Below are positions 10,105-24,157 of a stretch of 64,000 nucleotides of DNA, one piece after another. The stretch comes from Osmia lignaria lignaria. Lineage: Eukaryota; Arthropoda; Insecta; Hymenoptera; Megachilidae. Made by a program: the position numbers and the translations under genes. The notes under the pieces were generated by a model, which saw only the letters and a list, made by a program, of their open reading frames with translations, searched no databases and was not told the DNA's origin. How positions within the stretch are numbered: the first letter of the stretch is position 1; each line of letters starts with the position of its first letter. The DNA is taken from assembly GCF_051020975.1 (NCBI RefSeq), contig NW_027478164.1:21491501-21555500 (forward strand), read 5' to 3'.

Positions 10105-13100
10105 TGATCAGATGCGTAGTTCTCGAGATATATCAAGATATTTAAAAGTTCCGAAGCCGCACCAACATAATAGAGATACAGAAACACCGTGGCCCCTTTC
10201 TTTGAGATAACTCTGCACTATTGCGACCTGCAAATGCCACTTCCAGCTTAGCTGTGCAGAAGAAGAACAACAAGAAGAAGAAATATCTCGAAATATGTCC
10301 GTCAGGCCCCTTCCCTTGAGATAAATCTGCAAATATCTCGGAAACGAAGCGAGCTATGGCAAAATGTTAAGAGACCTTTTTTGTAGAGAATTATGTTTCC
10401 TACAATTTATGTTCTATGATATTTTTTGATCAGAAGCGTAGTTTTCGAGATATATCGAGATATTTAAAAGTTCCGAAGCCGCACCAACATAATAGAGATA
10501 CAGAAACACCGTGGCCCCTTTCTTTGAGATAACTGTGCACTAGTGCGAGCCGCAAATGCCACTTCCAGCTTAGCTGTGCAGAAGAAGAACAACAAGAAGA
10601 AGAAATATCTCGAAATATGTCCGTCAGGCCCCTTCCCTTGAGATAAATCTGCAAATATCTCGGAAACGAAGCGAGCTATGGCAAAATGTTTAGAGACCTC
10701 TCTTGTAGAGAATTAAGTTTCCTACTTTTTATGTAGTATGATATTTTTTGATCAGATGCGTAGTTCTCGAGATATATCAAGATATTTAAAAGTTCCGAAG
10801 CCGCACCAACATAATAGAGATACAGAAACACCGTGGCCCCTTTCTTTGAGATAACTCTGCACTATTGCGACCTGCAAATGCCACTTCCAGCTTAGCTGTG
10901 CAGAAGAAGAACAACAAGAAGAAGAAATATCTCGAAATATGTCCGTCAGGCCCCTTCCCTTGAGATAAATCTGCAAATATCTCGGAAACGAAGCGAGCTA
11001 TGGCAAAATGTTAAGAGACCTTTTTTGTAGAGAAGTAAGTTTCCTACTTTTTATGTTCTATGATATTTTTTGATCAGATGCGTAGTTCTCGAGATATATC
11101 AAGATATTTAAAAGTTCCGAAGCCGCACCAACAGAATAGAGATACAGAAACACCGTGGCCCCTTTATTTGAGATAACTCTGCACTATTGCGAGCTGCAAA
11201 TGCCACTTCCAGCTTAGCTGTGCAGAAGAAGAACAACAAGAAGAAGAAATATCTCGAAAAATGTCCGTCAGGCCCCTTCCCTTGAGATAAATCTGCAAAT
11301 ATCTCGGAAACGAAGAGAGCTATGGCAAAATGTTAAGAGACCTTTTTTGTAGAGAATTAAGTTTCCTACTTTTTATGCTCTATGATATTTTTTGATCAGA
11401 TGCGCAGTTCTCGAGATATATCAAGATATTTAAAAGTTCCGAAGCCGCACCAACATAATAGAGATACAGAAACACCGTGGCCCCTTTCTTTGAGATAACT
11501 CTGCACTATTGCGAGCTGTAAATGCCACTTCCAGCTTAGCTGTGCAGAAGAAGAACAACAAGAAGAAGAAATATCTCGAAATATGTCCGTTAGGCCCCTT
11601 CCCTTGAGATAAACCTGCAAATATCTCGGAAACGAAGCGAGCTATGGCAAAATGTTAAGAGACCTTTTTTGTAGAGAATTAAGTTTCCTACTTTTTATGT
11701 TCTATGATATTTTTTGATCAGATGCGTAGTTCTCGAGATATATCAAGATATTTAAAAGTTCCGAAGCCGCACCAACATAATAGAGGTACAGAAACACCGT
11801 GGCCCCTTTATTTGAGATAACTCTGCACTATTGCGAGCTGCAAATGCCACTTCCAGCTTAGCTGTGCAGAAGAAGAACAACAAGAAGAAGAAATATCTCG
11901 AAATATGTCCGTCAGGCCCCTTCCCTTGAGATAAATCTGCAAATATCTCGGAAACGAAGAGAGCTATGGCAAAATGTTAAGAGACCTTTTTTGTAGAGAA
12001 TTAAGTTTCCTACTTTTTATGTTCTATGATATTTTTTGATCAGATGCGTAGTTCTCGAGATATATCAAGATATTTAAAAGTTCCGAAGCCGCACCAACAT
12101 AATAGAGGTACAGAAACACCGTGGCCCCTTTATTTGAGATAACTCTGCACTATTGCGAGCTGCAAATGCCACTTCCAGCTTAGCTGTGCAGAAGAAGAAC
12201 AACAAGAAGAAGAAATATCTCGAAATATGTCCGTCAGGCCCCTTCCCTTGAGATAAATCTGCAAATATCTCGGAAACGAAGAGAGCTATGGCAAAATGTT
12301 AAGAGACCTTTTTTGTAGAGAATTAAGTTTCCTACTTTTTATGCTCTATGATATTTTTTGATCAGATGCGCAGTTCTCGAGATATATCAAGATATTTAAA
12401 AGTTCCGAAGCCGCACCAACATAATAGAGATACAGAAACACCGTGGCCCCTTTCTTTGAGATAACTCTGCACTATTGCGAGCTGTAAATGCCACTTCCAG
12501 CTTAGCTGTGCAGAAGAAGAACAACAAGAAGAAGAAATATCTCGAAATATGTCCGTTAGGCCCCTTCCCTTGAGATAAACCTGCAAATATCTCGGAAACG
12601 AAGCGAGCTATGGCAAAATGTTAAGAGACCTTTTTTGTAGAGAATTAAGTTTCCTACTTTTTATGTTCTATGATATTTTTTGATCAGATGCGTAGTTCTC
12701 GAGATATATCAAGATATTTAAAAGTTCCGAAGCCGCACCAACATAATAGAGGTACAGAAACACCGTGGCCCCTTTATTTGAGATAACTCTGCACTATTGC
12801 GAGCTGCAAATGCCACTTCCAGCTTAGCTGTGCAGAAGAAGAACAACAAGAAGAAGAAATATCTCGAAATATGTCCGTTAGGCCCCTTCCCTTGAGATAA
12901 ATCTGCAAATATCTCGGAAACGAAGCGAGCTATGGCAAAATGTTAAGAGACCTTTTTTGTAGAGAATTAAGTTTCCTACTTTTTATGTTCTATGATATTT
13001 TTTGATCAGATGCGCAGTTCTCGAGATATATCAAGATATTTAAAAGTTCCGAAGCCGCACCAACATAATAGAGATACAGAAACACCGTGGCCCCTTTCTT

Positions 13101-15256
13101 TGAGATAACTCTGCACTATTGCGAGCTGCAAATGCCACTTCCAGCTTAGCTGTGCAGAAGAAGAACAACAAGAAGAAGAAATATCTCGAAATATGTCCGT
13201 CAGGCCCCTTCCCTTGAGATAAATCTGCAAATATCTCGGAAACGAAGAGAGCTATGGCAAAATATTAAGAGACCTTTTTTGTAGAGAATTATGTTTTCTA
13301 CAATTTATGTTCTATGACATTTTTTGATCAGAAGCGTAGTTCTCGAGATATATCAAGATATTTAAAAGTTCCGAAGCCGCACCAACATAATAGAGGTACA
13401 GAAACACCGTGGCCCCTTTATTTGAGATAACTCTGCACTATTGCGAGCTGCAAATGCCACTTCCAGCTTAGCTGTGCAGAAGAAGAACAACAAGAAGAAG
13501 AAATATCTCGAAATATGTCCGTCAGGCCCCTTCCCTTGAGATAAATCTGCAAATATCTCGGAAACGAAGAGAGCTATGGCAAAATGTTAAGAGACCTTTT
13601 TTGTAGAGAATTAAGTTTCCTACTTTTTATGCTCTATGATATTGTTTGATCAGATGCGCAGTTCTCGAGATATATCAAGATATTTAAAAGTTCCGAAGCC
13701 GCACCAACATAATAGAGATACAGAAACACCGTGGCCCCTTTCTTTGAGATAACTCTGCACTATTGCGAGCTGTAAATGCCACTTCCAGCTTAGCTGTGCA
13801 GAAGAAGAACAACAAGAAGAAGAAATATCTCGAAATATGTCCGTCAGGCCCCTTCCCTTGAGATATATCTGCAAATATCTCGGAAACGAGGCGAGCTATG
13901 GCAAAATGTTAAGAGACCTTTTTTGTAGAGAATTAAGTTTCCTACTTTTTATGTTCTATGATATTTTTTGATCAGATACGCAGTTCTCGAGATATATCAA
14001 GATATTTAAAAGTTCCGAAGCCGCACCAACATAATAGAGATACAGAAACACCGTGGCCCCTTTCTTTGAGATAACTCTGCACTATTGCGAGCTGCAAATG
14101 CCACTTCCAGCTTAGCTGTGCAGAAGAAGAACAACAAGAAGAAGAAATATCTCGAAATATGTCCGTCAGGCCCCTTCCCTTGAGATAAATCTGCAAATAT
14201 CTCGGAAACGAAGAGAGCTATGGCAAAATGTTAAGAGACCTTTTTTGTAGAGAATTAAGTTTCCTACTTTTTATGCTCTATGATATTGTTTGATCAGATG
14301 CGCAGTTCTCGAGATATATCAAGATATTTAAAAGTTCCGAAGCCGCACCAACATAATAGAGATACAGAAACACCGTGGCCCCTTTCTTTGAGATAACTCT
14401 GCACTATTGCGAGCTGTAAATGCCACTTCCAGCTTAGCTGTGCAGAAGAAGAACAACAAGAAGAAGAAATATCTCGAAATATGTCCGTCAGGCCCCTTCC
14501 CTTGAGATATATCTGCAAATATCTCGGAAACGAAGCGAGCTATGGCAAAATATTAAGAGACCTTTTTTGTAGAGAATTATGTTTTCTACAATTTATGTTC
14601 TATGACATTTTTTGATCAGAAGCGTAGTTCTCGAGATATATCAAGATATTTAAAAGTTCCGAAGCCGCACCAACATAATAGAGGTACAGAAACACCGTGG
14701 CCCCTTTATTTGAGATAACTCTGCACTATTGCGAGCTGCAAATGCCACTTCCAGCTTAGCTGTGCAGAAGAAGAACAACAAGAAGAAGAAATATCTCGAA
14801 ATATGTCCGTCAGGCCCCTTCCCTTGAGATAAATCTGCAAATATCTCGGAAACGAAGCGAGGTATGGCAAAATGTTAAGAGACCTTTTTTGTAGAGAATT
14901 AAGTTTCCTACTTTTTATGTTCTATGATATTTTTTGATCAGATGCGTAGTTCTCGAGATATATCAAGATACTTAAAAGTTCCGAAGCCGCACCAACAGAA
15001 TAGAGATACAGAAACACCGTGGCTCCTTTCTTTGAGATAACTCTGCACTATTGCGAGCTGGAAATGCCACTTCCAGTTTAGCTGTGCAGAAGAAGAACAA
15101 CAAGAAGAAGAAATATCTCGAAATATGTCCGTTAGGCCCCTTCCCTTGAGATAAACCTGCAAATATCTCGGAAACGAAGCGAGCTATGGCAAAATGTTAA
15201 GAGACCTTTTTTGTAGAGAATTAAGTTTCCTACTTTTTATGTTCTATGATATTTTT

Positions 15257-15464
15257 TGATCAGATGCGCAGTTCTCGAGATATATCAAGATATTTAAAAG
15301 TTCCGAAGCCGCACCAACATAATAGAGATACAGAAACACCGTGGCCCCTTTCTTTGAGATAAATCTGCAAATATCTCGGAAACGAGGCGAGCTATGGCAA
15401 AATGTTAAGAGACCTTTTTTGTAGAGAATTAAGTTTCCTACTTTTTATGTTCTATGATATTTTT
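15257..15464 (+). repeat. Truncated 208-bp monomer, 114-bp internal deletion
   Basis: The unit runs normally to CTTTGAGATAA (15,354-15,362) and continues as ATCTGCAAAT, the sequence that normally follows the second TTGAGATAA. The missing 114 bp equal the distance between the two internal copies. The right flank carries rare markers (AACGAGGCGAG, then GATACGCAG at 15,472) that otherwise occur about 1.5 kb upstream at 13,885-13,983. The junction therefore probably arose by out-of-register exchange between different monomers rather than deletion within one. Confidence 0.9.
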
Positions 15465-18040
15465 TGATCAGATACGCAGTTCTCGAGATATATCAAGATA
15501 TTTAAAAGTTCCGAAGCCGCACCAACATAATAGAGATACAGAAACACCGTGGCCCCTTTCTTTGAGATAACTCTGCACTATTGCGAGCTGCAAATGCCAC
15601 TTCCAGCTTAGCTGTGCAGAAGAAGAACAACAAGAAGAAGAAATATCTCGAAATATGTCCGTCAGGCCCCTTCCCTTGAGATAAATCTGCAAATATCTCG
15701 GAAACGAAGAGAGCTATGGCAAAATGTTAAGAGACCTTTTTTGTAGAGAATTAAGTTTCCTACTTTTCATGTTCTATGATATTTTTTGATCAGATGCGCA
15801 GTTCTCGAGATATATCAAGATATTTAAAAGTTCCGAAGCCGCACCAACATAATAGAGATACAGAAACACCGTGGCCCCTTTCTTTGAGATAACTCTGCAC
15901 TATTGCGAGCTGTAAATGCCACTTCCAGCTTAGCTGTGCTGAAGAAGAACAACAAGAAGAAGAAATATCTCGAAATATGTCCGTTAGGCCCCTTCCCTTG
16001 AGATAAACCTGCAAATATCTCGGAAACGAAGCGAGCTATGGCAAAATGTTAAGAGACCTTTTTTGTAGAGAATTAAGTTTCCTACTTTTTATGTTCTATG
16101 ATATTTTTTGATCAGATGCGTAGTTCTCGAGATATATCAAGATATTTAAAAGTTCCGAAGCCGCACCAACATAATAGAGATACAGAAACACCGTGGCCCC
16201 TTTCTTTGAGATAACTCTGCACTATTGCGAGCTGCAAATGCCACTTCCAGCTTAGCTGTGCAGAAGAAGAACAACAAGAAGAAGAAATATCTCGAAATAT
16301 GTCCGTCAGGCCCGTTCCCTTGAGATAAATCTGCAAATATCTCGGAAACGAAGAGAGCTATGGCAAAATGTTAAGAGACCTTTTTTGTAGAGAATTAAGT
16401 TTCCTACTTTTTATGTTCTATGATATTTTTTGATCAGATGCGTAGTTCTCGAGATATATCAAGATATTTAAAAGTTCCGAAGCCGCACCAACATAATAGA
16501 GATACAGAAACACCGTGGCCCCTTTCTTTGAGATAACTCTGCACTATTGCGAGCTGCAAATGCCACTTCCAGCTTAGCTGTGCAGAAGAAGAACAACAAG
16601 AAGAAGAAATATCTCGAAATATGTCCGTCAGGCCCCTTCCCTTGAGATAAATCTGCAAATATCTCGGAAACGAAGCGAGCTATGGCAAAATGTTAAGAGA
16701 CCTTTTTTGTAGAGAATTAAGTTTCCTACTTTTTATGTTCTATGATATTTTTTGATCAGATGCGCAGTTCTCGAGATATATCGAGATATTTAAAAGTTCC
16801 GAAGCCGCACCAACATAATAGAGATACAGAAACACCGTGGCCCCTTTCTTTGAGATAACTCTGCACTAGTGCGAGCCGCAAATGCCACTTCCAGCTTAGC
16901 TGTGCAGAAGAAGAACAACAAGAAGAAGAAATATCTCGAAATATGTCCGTCAGGCCCCTTCCCTTGAGATAAATCTGCAAATATCTCGGAAACGAAGCGA
17001 GCTATGGCAAAATGTTAAGAGACCTTTTTTGTAGAGAATTAAGTTTCCTACTTTTTATGTTCTATGATATTTTTTGATCAGATGCGTAGTTCTCGAGATA
17101 TATCAAGATATTTAAAAGTTCCGAAGCCGCACCAACAGAATAGAGATACAGAAACACCGTGGCTCCTTTCTTTGAGATAACTCTGCACTATTGCGAGCTG
17201 GAAATGCCACTTCCAGTTTAGCTGTGCAGAAGAAGAACAACAAGAAGAAGAAATATCTCGAAATATGTCCGTCAGGCCCCTTCCCTTGAGATATATCTGC
17301 AAATATCTCGGAAACGAAGCGAGCTATGGCAAAATGCTAAGAGACCTTTTTTGTAGAGAATTGTGTTTCCTACAATTTATGTTCTATGATATTTTTTGAT
17401 CAGAAGCGTAGTTTTCGAGATATATCGAGATATTTAAAAGTTCCGAAGCCGCACCAACATAATAGAGATACAGAAACACCGTGGCCCCTTTCTTTGAGAT
17501 AACTCTGCACTATTGCGAGCTGGAAATGCCACTTCCAGTTTAGCTGTGCAGAAGAAGAACAACAAGAAGAAGAAATATCTCGAAATATGTCCGTTAGGCC
17601 CCTTCCCTTGAGATAAACCTGCAAATATCTCGGAAACCAAGCGAGCTATGGCAAAATGTTAAGAGACCTTTTTTGTAGAGAATTAAGTTTCCTACTTTTT
17701 ATGTTCTATGATATTTTTTGATCAGATGCGTAGTTCTCGAGATATATCAAGATATTTAAAAGTTCCGAAGCCGCACCAACATAATAGAGATACAGAAACA
17801 CCGTGGCCCCTTTCTTTGAGATAACTCTGCACTATTGCGAGCTGCAAATGCCACTTCCAGCTTAGCTGTGCAGAAGAAGAACAACAAGAAGAAGAAATAT
17901 CTCGAAATATGTCCGTCAGGCCCCTTCCCTTGAGATAAATCTGCAAATATCTCGGAAACGAAGAGAGCTATGGCAAAATGTTAAGAGACCTTTTTTGTAG
18001 AGAATTAAGTTTCCTACTTTTTATGTTCTATGATATTTTT

Positions 18041-18684
18041 CGATCAGATGCGCAGTTCTCGAGATATATCAAGATATTTAAAAGTTCCGAAGCCGCACCA
18101 ACATAATAGAGATACAGAAACACCGTGGCCCCTTTCTTTGAGATAACTTTGCACTATTGCGAGCTGTAAATGCCACTTCCAGCTTAGCTGTGCAGAAGAA
18201 GTACAACAAGAAGAAGAAATAACTCGAAATATGTCCGTCAGGCCCATTCCCTTGAGATATATCTGCAAATATCTCGGAAACGAAGCGAGCTATGGCAAAA
18301 TGTTAAGAGACCTTTTTTGTAGAGAATTAAGTTTCCTACTTTTTATGTTCTATGATATTTTTCGATCAGATGCGCAGTTCTCGAGATATATCAAGATATT
18401 TAAAAGTTCCGAAGCCGCACCAACATAATAGAGATACAGAAACACCGTGGCCCCTTTCTTTGAGATAACTTTGCACTATTGCGAGCTGTAAATGCCACTT
18501 CCAGCTTAGCTGTGCAGAAGAAGTACAACAAGAAGAAGAAATAACTCGAAATATGTCCGTCAGGCCCATTCCCTTGAGATATATCTGCAAATATCTCGGA
18601 AACGAAGCGAGCTATGGCAAAATGCTAAGAGACCTTTTTTGTAGAGAATTGTGTTTCCTACAATTTATGTTCTATGATATTTTT
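18041..18684 (+). repeat. Adjacent twin monomers
   Basis: Units 18,041-18,362 and 18,363-18,684 share rare markers found in few other places: CGATCAG at the start, AACTTTGCAC, AAGTACAAC in the purine tract, AATAACTCG in place of AATATCTCG, and GCCCATTCCC. They differ mainly at the distal end (AATGTTAAG against AATGCTAAG with GTGTTTCC). A third unit at 20,938 carries most of these markers but an ordinary right end, so it is recombinant. This is a recent single-unit duplication. Confidence 0.85.
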
Positions 18685-20294
18685 TGATCAGAAGTGTAGT
18701 TTTCGAGATATATCGAGATATTTAAAAGTTCCGAAGCCGCACCAACATAATAGAGATACAGAAACACCGTGGCCCCTTTCTTTGAGATAACTCTGCACTA
18801 GTGCGAGCCGCAAATGCCACTTCCAGCTTAGCTGTGCAGAAGAAGAACAACAAGAAGAAGAAATATCTCGAAATATGTCCGTTAGGCCCCTTCCCTTGAG
18901 ATAAACCTGCAAATATCTCGGAAACGAAGCGAGCTATGGCAAAATGTTAAGAGACCTTTTTTGTAGAGAATTAAGTTTCCTACTTTTTATGTTCTATGAT
19001 ATTTTTTGATCAGATGCGTAGTTCTCGAGATATATCAAGATATTTAAAAGTTCCGAAGCCGCACCAACATAATAGAGATACAGAAACACCGTGGCCCCTT
19101 TCTTTGAGATAACTCTGCACTATTGCGAGCTGGAAATGCCACTTCCAGTTTAGCTGTGCAGAAGAAGAACAACAAGAAGAAGAAATATCTCGAAATATGT
19201 CCGTTAGGCCCCTTCCCTTGAGATAAATCTGCAAATATCTCGGAAACGAAGCGAGCTATGGCAAAATGTTGAGAGACCTTTTTTGTAGAGAATTAAGTTT
19301 CCTACTTTTTATGTTCTATGATATTTTTTGATCAGATGCGCAGTTCTCGAGATATATCGAGATATTTAAAAGTTCCGAAGCCGCACCAACATAATAGAGA
19401 TACAGAAACACCGTGGCCCCTTTCTTTGAGATAACTCTGCACTAGTGCGAGCCGCAAATGCCACTTCCAGCTTAGCTGTGCAGAAGAAGAACAACAAGAA
19501 GAAGAAATATCTCGAAATATGTCCGTCAGGCCCCTTCCCTTGAGATAAATCTGCAAATATCTCGGAAACGAAGCTAGCTATGGCAAAATGTTAAGAGACC
19601 TTTTTTGTAGAGAATTAAGTTTCCTACTTTTTATGTTCTATGATATTTTTTGATCAGATGCGCAGTTCTCGAGATATATCGAGATATTTAAAAGTTCCGA
19701 AGCCGCACCAACATAATAGAGATACAGAAACACCGTGGCCCCTTTCTTTGAGATAACTCTGCACTAGTGCGAGCCGCAAATGCCACTTCCAGCTTAGCTG
19801 TGCAGAAGAAGAACAACAAGAAGACGAAATATCTCGAAATATGTCCGTCAGGCCCCTTCCCTTGAGATAAATCTGCAAATATCTCGGAAACGAAGCGAGG
19901 TATGGCAAAATGTTAAGAGACCTTTTTTGTAAAGAATTAAGTTTCCTACTTTTTATGTTCTATGATATTTTTTGACCAGATGCGTAGTTCTCGAGATATA
20001 TCAAGATATTTAAAAGTTCCGAAGCCGCACCAACAGAATAGAGATACAGAAACACCGTGGCTCCTTTCTTTGAGATAACTCTGCACTATTGCGAGCTGGA
20101 AATGCCACTTCCAGTTTAGCTGTGCAGAAGAAGAACAACAAGAAGAAGAAATATCTCGAAATATGTCCGTTAGGCCCCTTCCCTTGAGATAAATCTGCAA
20201 ATATCTCGGAAACGAAGCGAGCTATGGCAAAATGTTAAGAGACCTTTTTTGTAGAGAATTAAGTTTCCTACTTTTTATGTTCTATGATATTTTT

Positions 20295-20615
20295 TGATCA
20301 GATGCGCAGTTCTCGAGATATATCAAGATATTTAAAAGTTCCGAAGCCGCACCAACATAATAGAGATACAGAAACACCGTGGCCCCTTTCTTTGAGATAA
20401 CTCTGCACTATTGCGAGCTGTAAATGCCACTTCCAGCTTAGCTGTGCAGAGAAGAACAACAAGAAGAAGAAATATCTCGAAATATGTCCGTCAGGCCCCT
20501 TCCCTTGAGATATATCTGCAAATATCTCGGAAACGAAGCGAGCTATGGCAAAATATTAAGAGACCTTTTTTGTAGAGAATTAAGTTTCCTACTTTTTATG
20601 TTCTATGATATTTTT
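20295..20615 (+). repeat. 321-bp monomer, 1-bp deletion in the purine tract
   Basis: GCAGAGAAGAAC near 20,448 replaces GCAGAAGAAGAAC, with one A lost in a simple repeat. The unit is otherwise an ordinary type A monomer. Confidence 0.8.
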
Positions 20616-23600
20616 TGATCAGATGCGTAGTTCTCGAGATATATCAAGATATTTAAAAGTTCCGAAGCCGCACCAACATAATAGAGATACAGAAACACCG
20701 TGGCCCCTTTCTTTGAGATAACTCTGCACTATTGCGAGCTGCAAATGCCACTTCCAGCTTAGCTGTGCAGAAGAAGAACAACAAGAAGAAGAAATATCTC
20801 GAAATATGTCCGTCAGGCCCCTTCCCTTGAGATAAATCTGCAAATATCTCGGAAACGAAGAGAGCTATGGCAAAATGTTAAGAGACCTTTTTTGTAGAGA
20901 ATTAAGTTTCCTACTTTTTATGTTCTATGATATTTTTCGATCAGATGCGCAGTTCTCGAGATATATCAAGATATTTAAAAGTTCCGAAGCCGCACCAACA
21001 TAATAGAGATACAGAAACACCGTGGCCCCTTTCTTTGAGATAACTTTGCACTATTGCGAGCTGTAAATGCCACTTCCAGCTTAGCTGTGCAGAAGAAGTA
21101 CAACAAGAAGAAGAAATAACTCGAAATATGTCCGTTAGGCCCCTTCCCTTGAGATAAACCTGCAAATATCTCGGAAACCAAGCGAGCTATGGCAAAATGT
21201 TAAGAGACCTTTTTTGTAGAGAATTAAGTTTCCTACTTTTTATGTTCTATGATATTTTTTGATCAGATGCGTAGTTCTCGAGATATATCAAGATATTTAA
21301 AAGTTCCGATGCCGCACCAACATAATAGAGATACAGAAACACCGTGGCCCCTTTCTTTGAGATAACTTTGCACTATTGCGAGCTGGAAATGCCACTTCCA
21401 GTTTAGCTGTGCAGAAGAAGAACAACAAGAAGAAGAAATATCTCGAAATATGTCCGTTAGGCCCCTTCCCTTGAGATAAATCTGCAAATATCTCGGAAAC
21501 GAAGCGAGCTATGGCAAAATGTTAAGAGACCTTTTTTGTAGAGAATTAAGTTTCCTACTTTTTATGTTGTATGATATTTTTTGATCAGATGCGTAGTTCT
21601 CGAGATATATCAAGATATTTAAAAGTTCCGAAGCCGCACCAACATAATAGAGATACAGAAACACCGTGGCCCCTTTCTTTGAGATAACTCTGCACTATTG
21701 CGAGCTGCAAATGCCACTTCCAGCTTAGCTGTGCAGAAGAAGAACAACAAGAAGAAGAAATATCTCGAAATATGTCCGTCAGGCCCCTTCCCTTGAGATA
21801 AATCTGCAAATATCTCGGAAACGAAGAGAGCTATGGCAAAATGTTAAGAGACCTTTTTTGTAGAGAATTAAGTTTCCTACTTTTTATGTTCTATGATATT
21901 TTTTGATCAGATGCGCAGTTCTCGAGATATATCAAGATATTTAAAAGTTCCGAAGCCGCACCAACATAATAGAGATACAGAAACACCGTGGCCCCTTTCT
22001 TTGAGATAACTCTGCACTATTGCGAGCTGTAAATGCCACTTCCAGCTTAGCTGTGCAGAAGAAGAACAACAAGAAGAAGAAATATCTCGAAATATGTCCG
22101 TTAGGCCCCTCCCCTTGAGATAAACCTGCAAGTATCTCGGAAACGAAGCGAGCTATGGCAAAATGTTAAGAGACCTTTTTTGTAGAGAATTAAGTTTCCT
22201 ACTTTTTATGTTCTATGATATTTTTTGATCAGATGCGTAGTTCTCGAGATATATCAAGATATTTAAAAGTTCCGAAGCCGCACCAACATAATAGAGATAC
22301 AGAAACACCGTGGCCCCTTTCTTTGAGATAACTCTGCACTATTGCGAGCTGCAAATGCCACTTCCAGCTTAGCTGTGCAGAAGAAGAACAACAAGAAGAA
22401 GAAATATCTCGAAATATGTCCGTCAGGCCCCTTCCCTTGAGATAAATCTGCAAATATCTCGGAAACGAAGCGAGCTATGGCAATATGTTAAGAGACCTTT
22501 TTTGTAGAGAATTAAGTTTCCTTCTTTTCATGTTCTATGATATTTTTTGATCAGATGCGCAGTTCTCGAGATATATCAAGATATTTAAAAGTTCCGAAGC
22601 CGCACCAACATAATAGAGATACAGAAACACCGTGGCCCCTTTCTTTGAGATAACTCTGCACGATTGCGAGCTGGAAATGCCACTTCCAGTTTAGCTGTGC
22701 AGAAGAAGAACAACAAGAAGAAGAAATATCTCGAAATATGTCCATCAGGACCCTTCCCTTGAGATAAATCTGCAAATATCTCGGAAACGAAGCGAGCTAT
22801 GGCAAAATGTTTAGAGACCTTTCTTGTAGAGAAATAAGTTTCCTACTTTTTATGTAGTATGATATTTTTTGATCAGATGCGTAGTTCTCGAGATATATCA
22901 AGATATTTAAAAGTTCCGAAGCCGCACCAACATAATAGAGATACAGAAACACCGTGGCCCCTTTCTTTGAGATAACTCTGCACTATTGCGCGCTGCAAAT
23001 GCCACTTCCAGCTTAGCTGTGCAGAAGATGAACAACAAGAAGAAGAAATATCTCGAAATATGTCCGTCAGGCCCCTTCCCTTGAGATAAATCTGCAAATA
23101 TCTCGGAAACGAAGCGAGCTATGGCAAAATGTTAAGAGACCTTTTTTGTAGAGAATTAAGTTTCCTACTTTCTATGTTCTATGATATTTTTTGATCAGAA
23201 GCGTAGTTCTCGAGATATATCGAGATATTTAAAAGTTCCGAAGCCGCACCAACATAATAGGGATACAGAAACACCGTGGCCCCTTTCTTTGAAATAACTC
23301 TGCACTAGTGCGAGCCGCAAATGCCACTTCCAGCTTAGCTGTGCAGAAGAAGAACAACAAGAAGAAGAAATATCTCGAAATATGTCCGTCAGGCCCCTTC
23401 CCTTGAGATAAATCTGCAAATATCTCAGAAACGAAGAGAGCTATGGCAAAATGTTAAGAGACCTTTTTTGTAGAGAATTAAGTTTCCTACTTTTCGTGTT
23501 CTATGATATTTTTTGATCAGATGCGTAGTTCTCGAGATATATCAAGATATTTAAAAGTTCCGAAGCCGCACCAACATAATAGAGATACAGAAACACCGTG

Positions 23601-24157
23601 GCCCCTTTCTTTGAGATAACTCTGCACTAGTGCGAGCCGCAAATGCCACTTCCAGCTTAGCTGTGCAGAAGAAGAACAACAAGAAGAAGAAATATCTCGA
23701 AATATGTCCGTCAGGCCCCTTCCCTTGAGATAAATCTGCAAATGTCTCGGAAACGAAGCGAGCTATGGCAAAATGTTAAGAGACCTTTTTTGTAGAGAAT
23801 TAAGTTTCCTACCTTTTATGTTCTATGATATTTTTCGATCAGAGGCGTAGTTCTCGAGATATATCAAGATATTTAAAAGTTCCGAAGCCGCACCAACATA
23901 ATAGAGATACAGAAACACCGTGGCCCCTTTCTTTGAGATAACTCTGCACTATTGCGCGCTGCAAATGCCACTTCCAGCTTAGCTGTGCAGAAGAAGAACA
24001 ACAAGAAGAAGAAATATCTCGAAATATGTCCGTCAGGCCCCTTCCCTTGAGATAAATCTGCAAATATCTCGGAAACGAAGCGAGCTATGGCAAAATGTTA
24101 AGAGACCTTTTTTGTAGAGAATTACGTTTCCTACTTTTTACGTTCTATGATATTTTT

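Larger units (their letters stand above)
1..10748 (+). repeat. Array block 1: mixed monomers with 7- and 14-unit echoes
   Basis: About 33 monomers in which type A and type B alternate. The order of diagnostic variants in units 5,277 to 6,565 recurs in units 7,531 to 8,819, a shift of 2,254 bp (7 x 322). Units 4,633 and 4,955 recur at 9,141 and 9,463, a shift of 4,508 bp (14 x 322). Units 3,667-4,632 recur at 10,749-11,714 with shared rare markers (GAGAAGTAAG, CAACAGAATAG, TATGCTCTATG). Unit 6,887 is a mosaic. Boundaries are approximate because copies merge gradually. Confidence 0.75.
10749..24157 (+). repeat. Array block 2: more uniform monomers with 1-3 unit duplications
   Basis: About 42 monomers, mostly type A. 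Many have TTTATTTGAG with GAGGTACAG (11,715; 12,037; 12,681; 13,325; 14,613), TATGCTCTATG, GATGCGCAG or GTCCGTTAGGCC. Short-range copying is visible: unit 11,393 recurs at 12,359 (3 units); 13,647 at 14,291 (2 units); 13,325 at 14,613 (4 units); 18,041 at 18,363 (adjacent); 19,329 at 19,651 (adjacent). The hairpin-changing class with CCAGTTTAG is concentrated between 14.9 and 22.8 kb. Confidence 0.75.
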
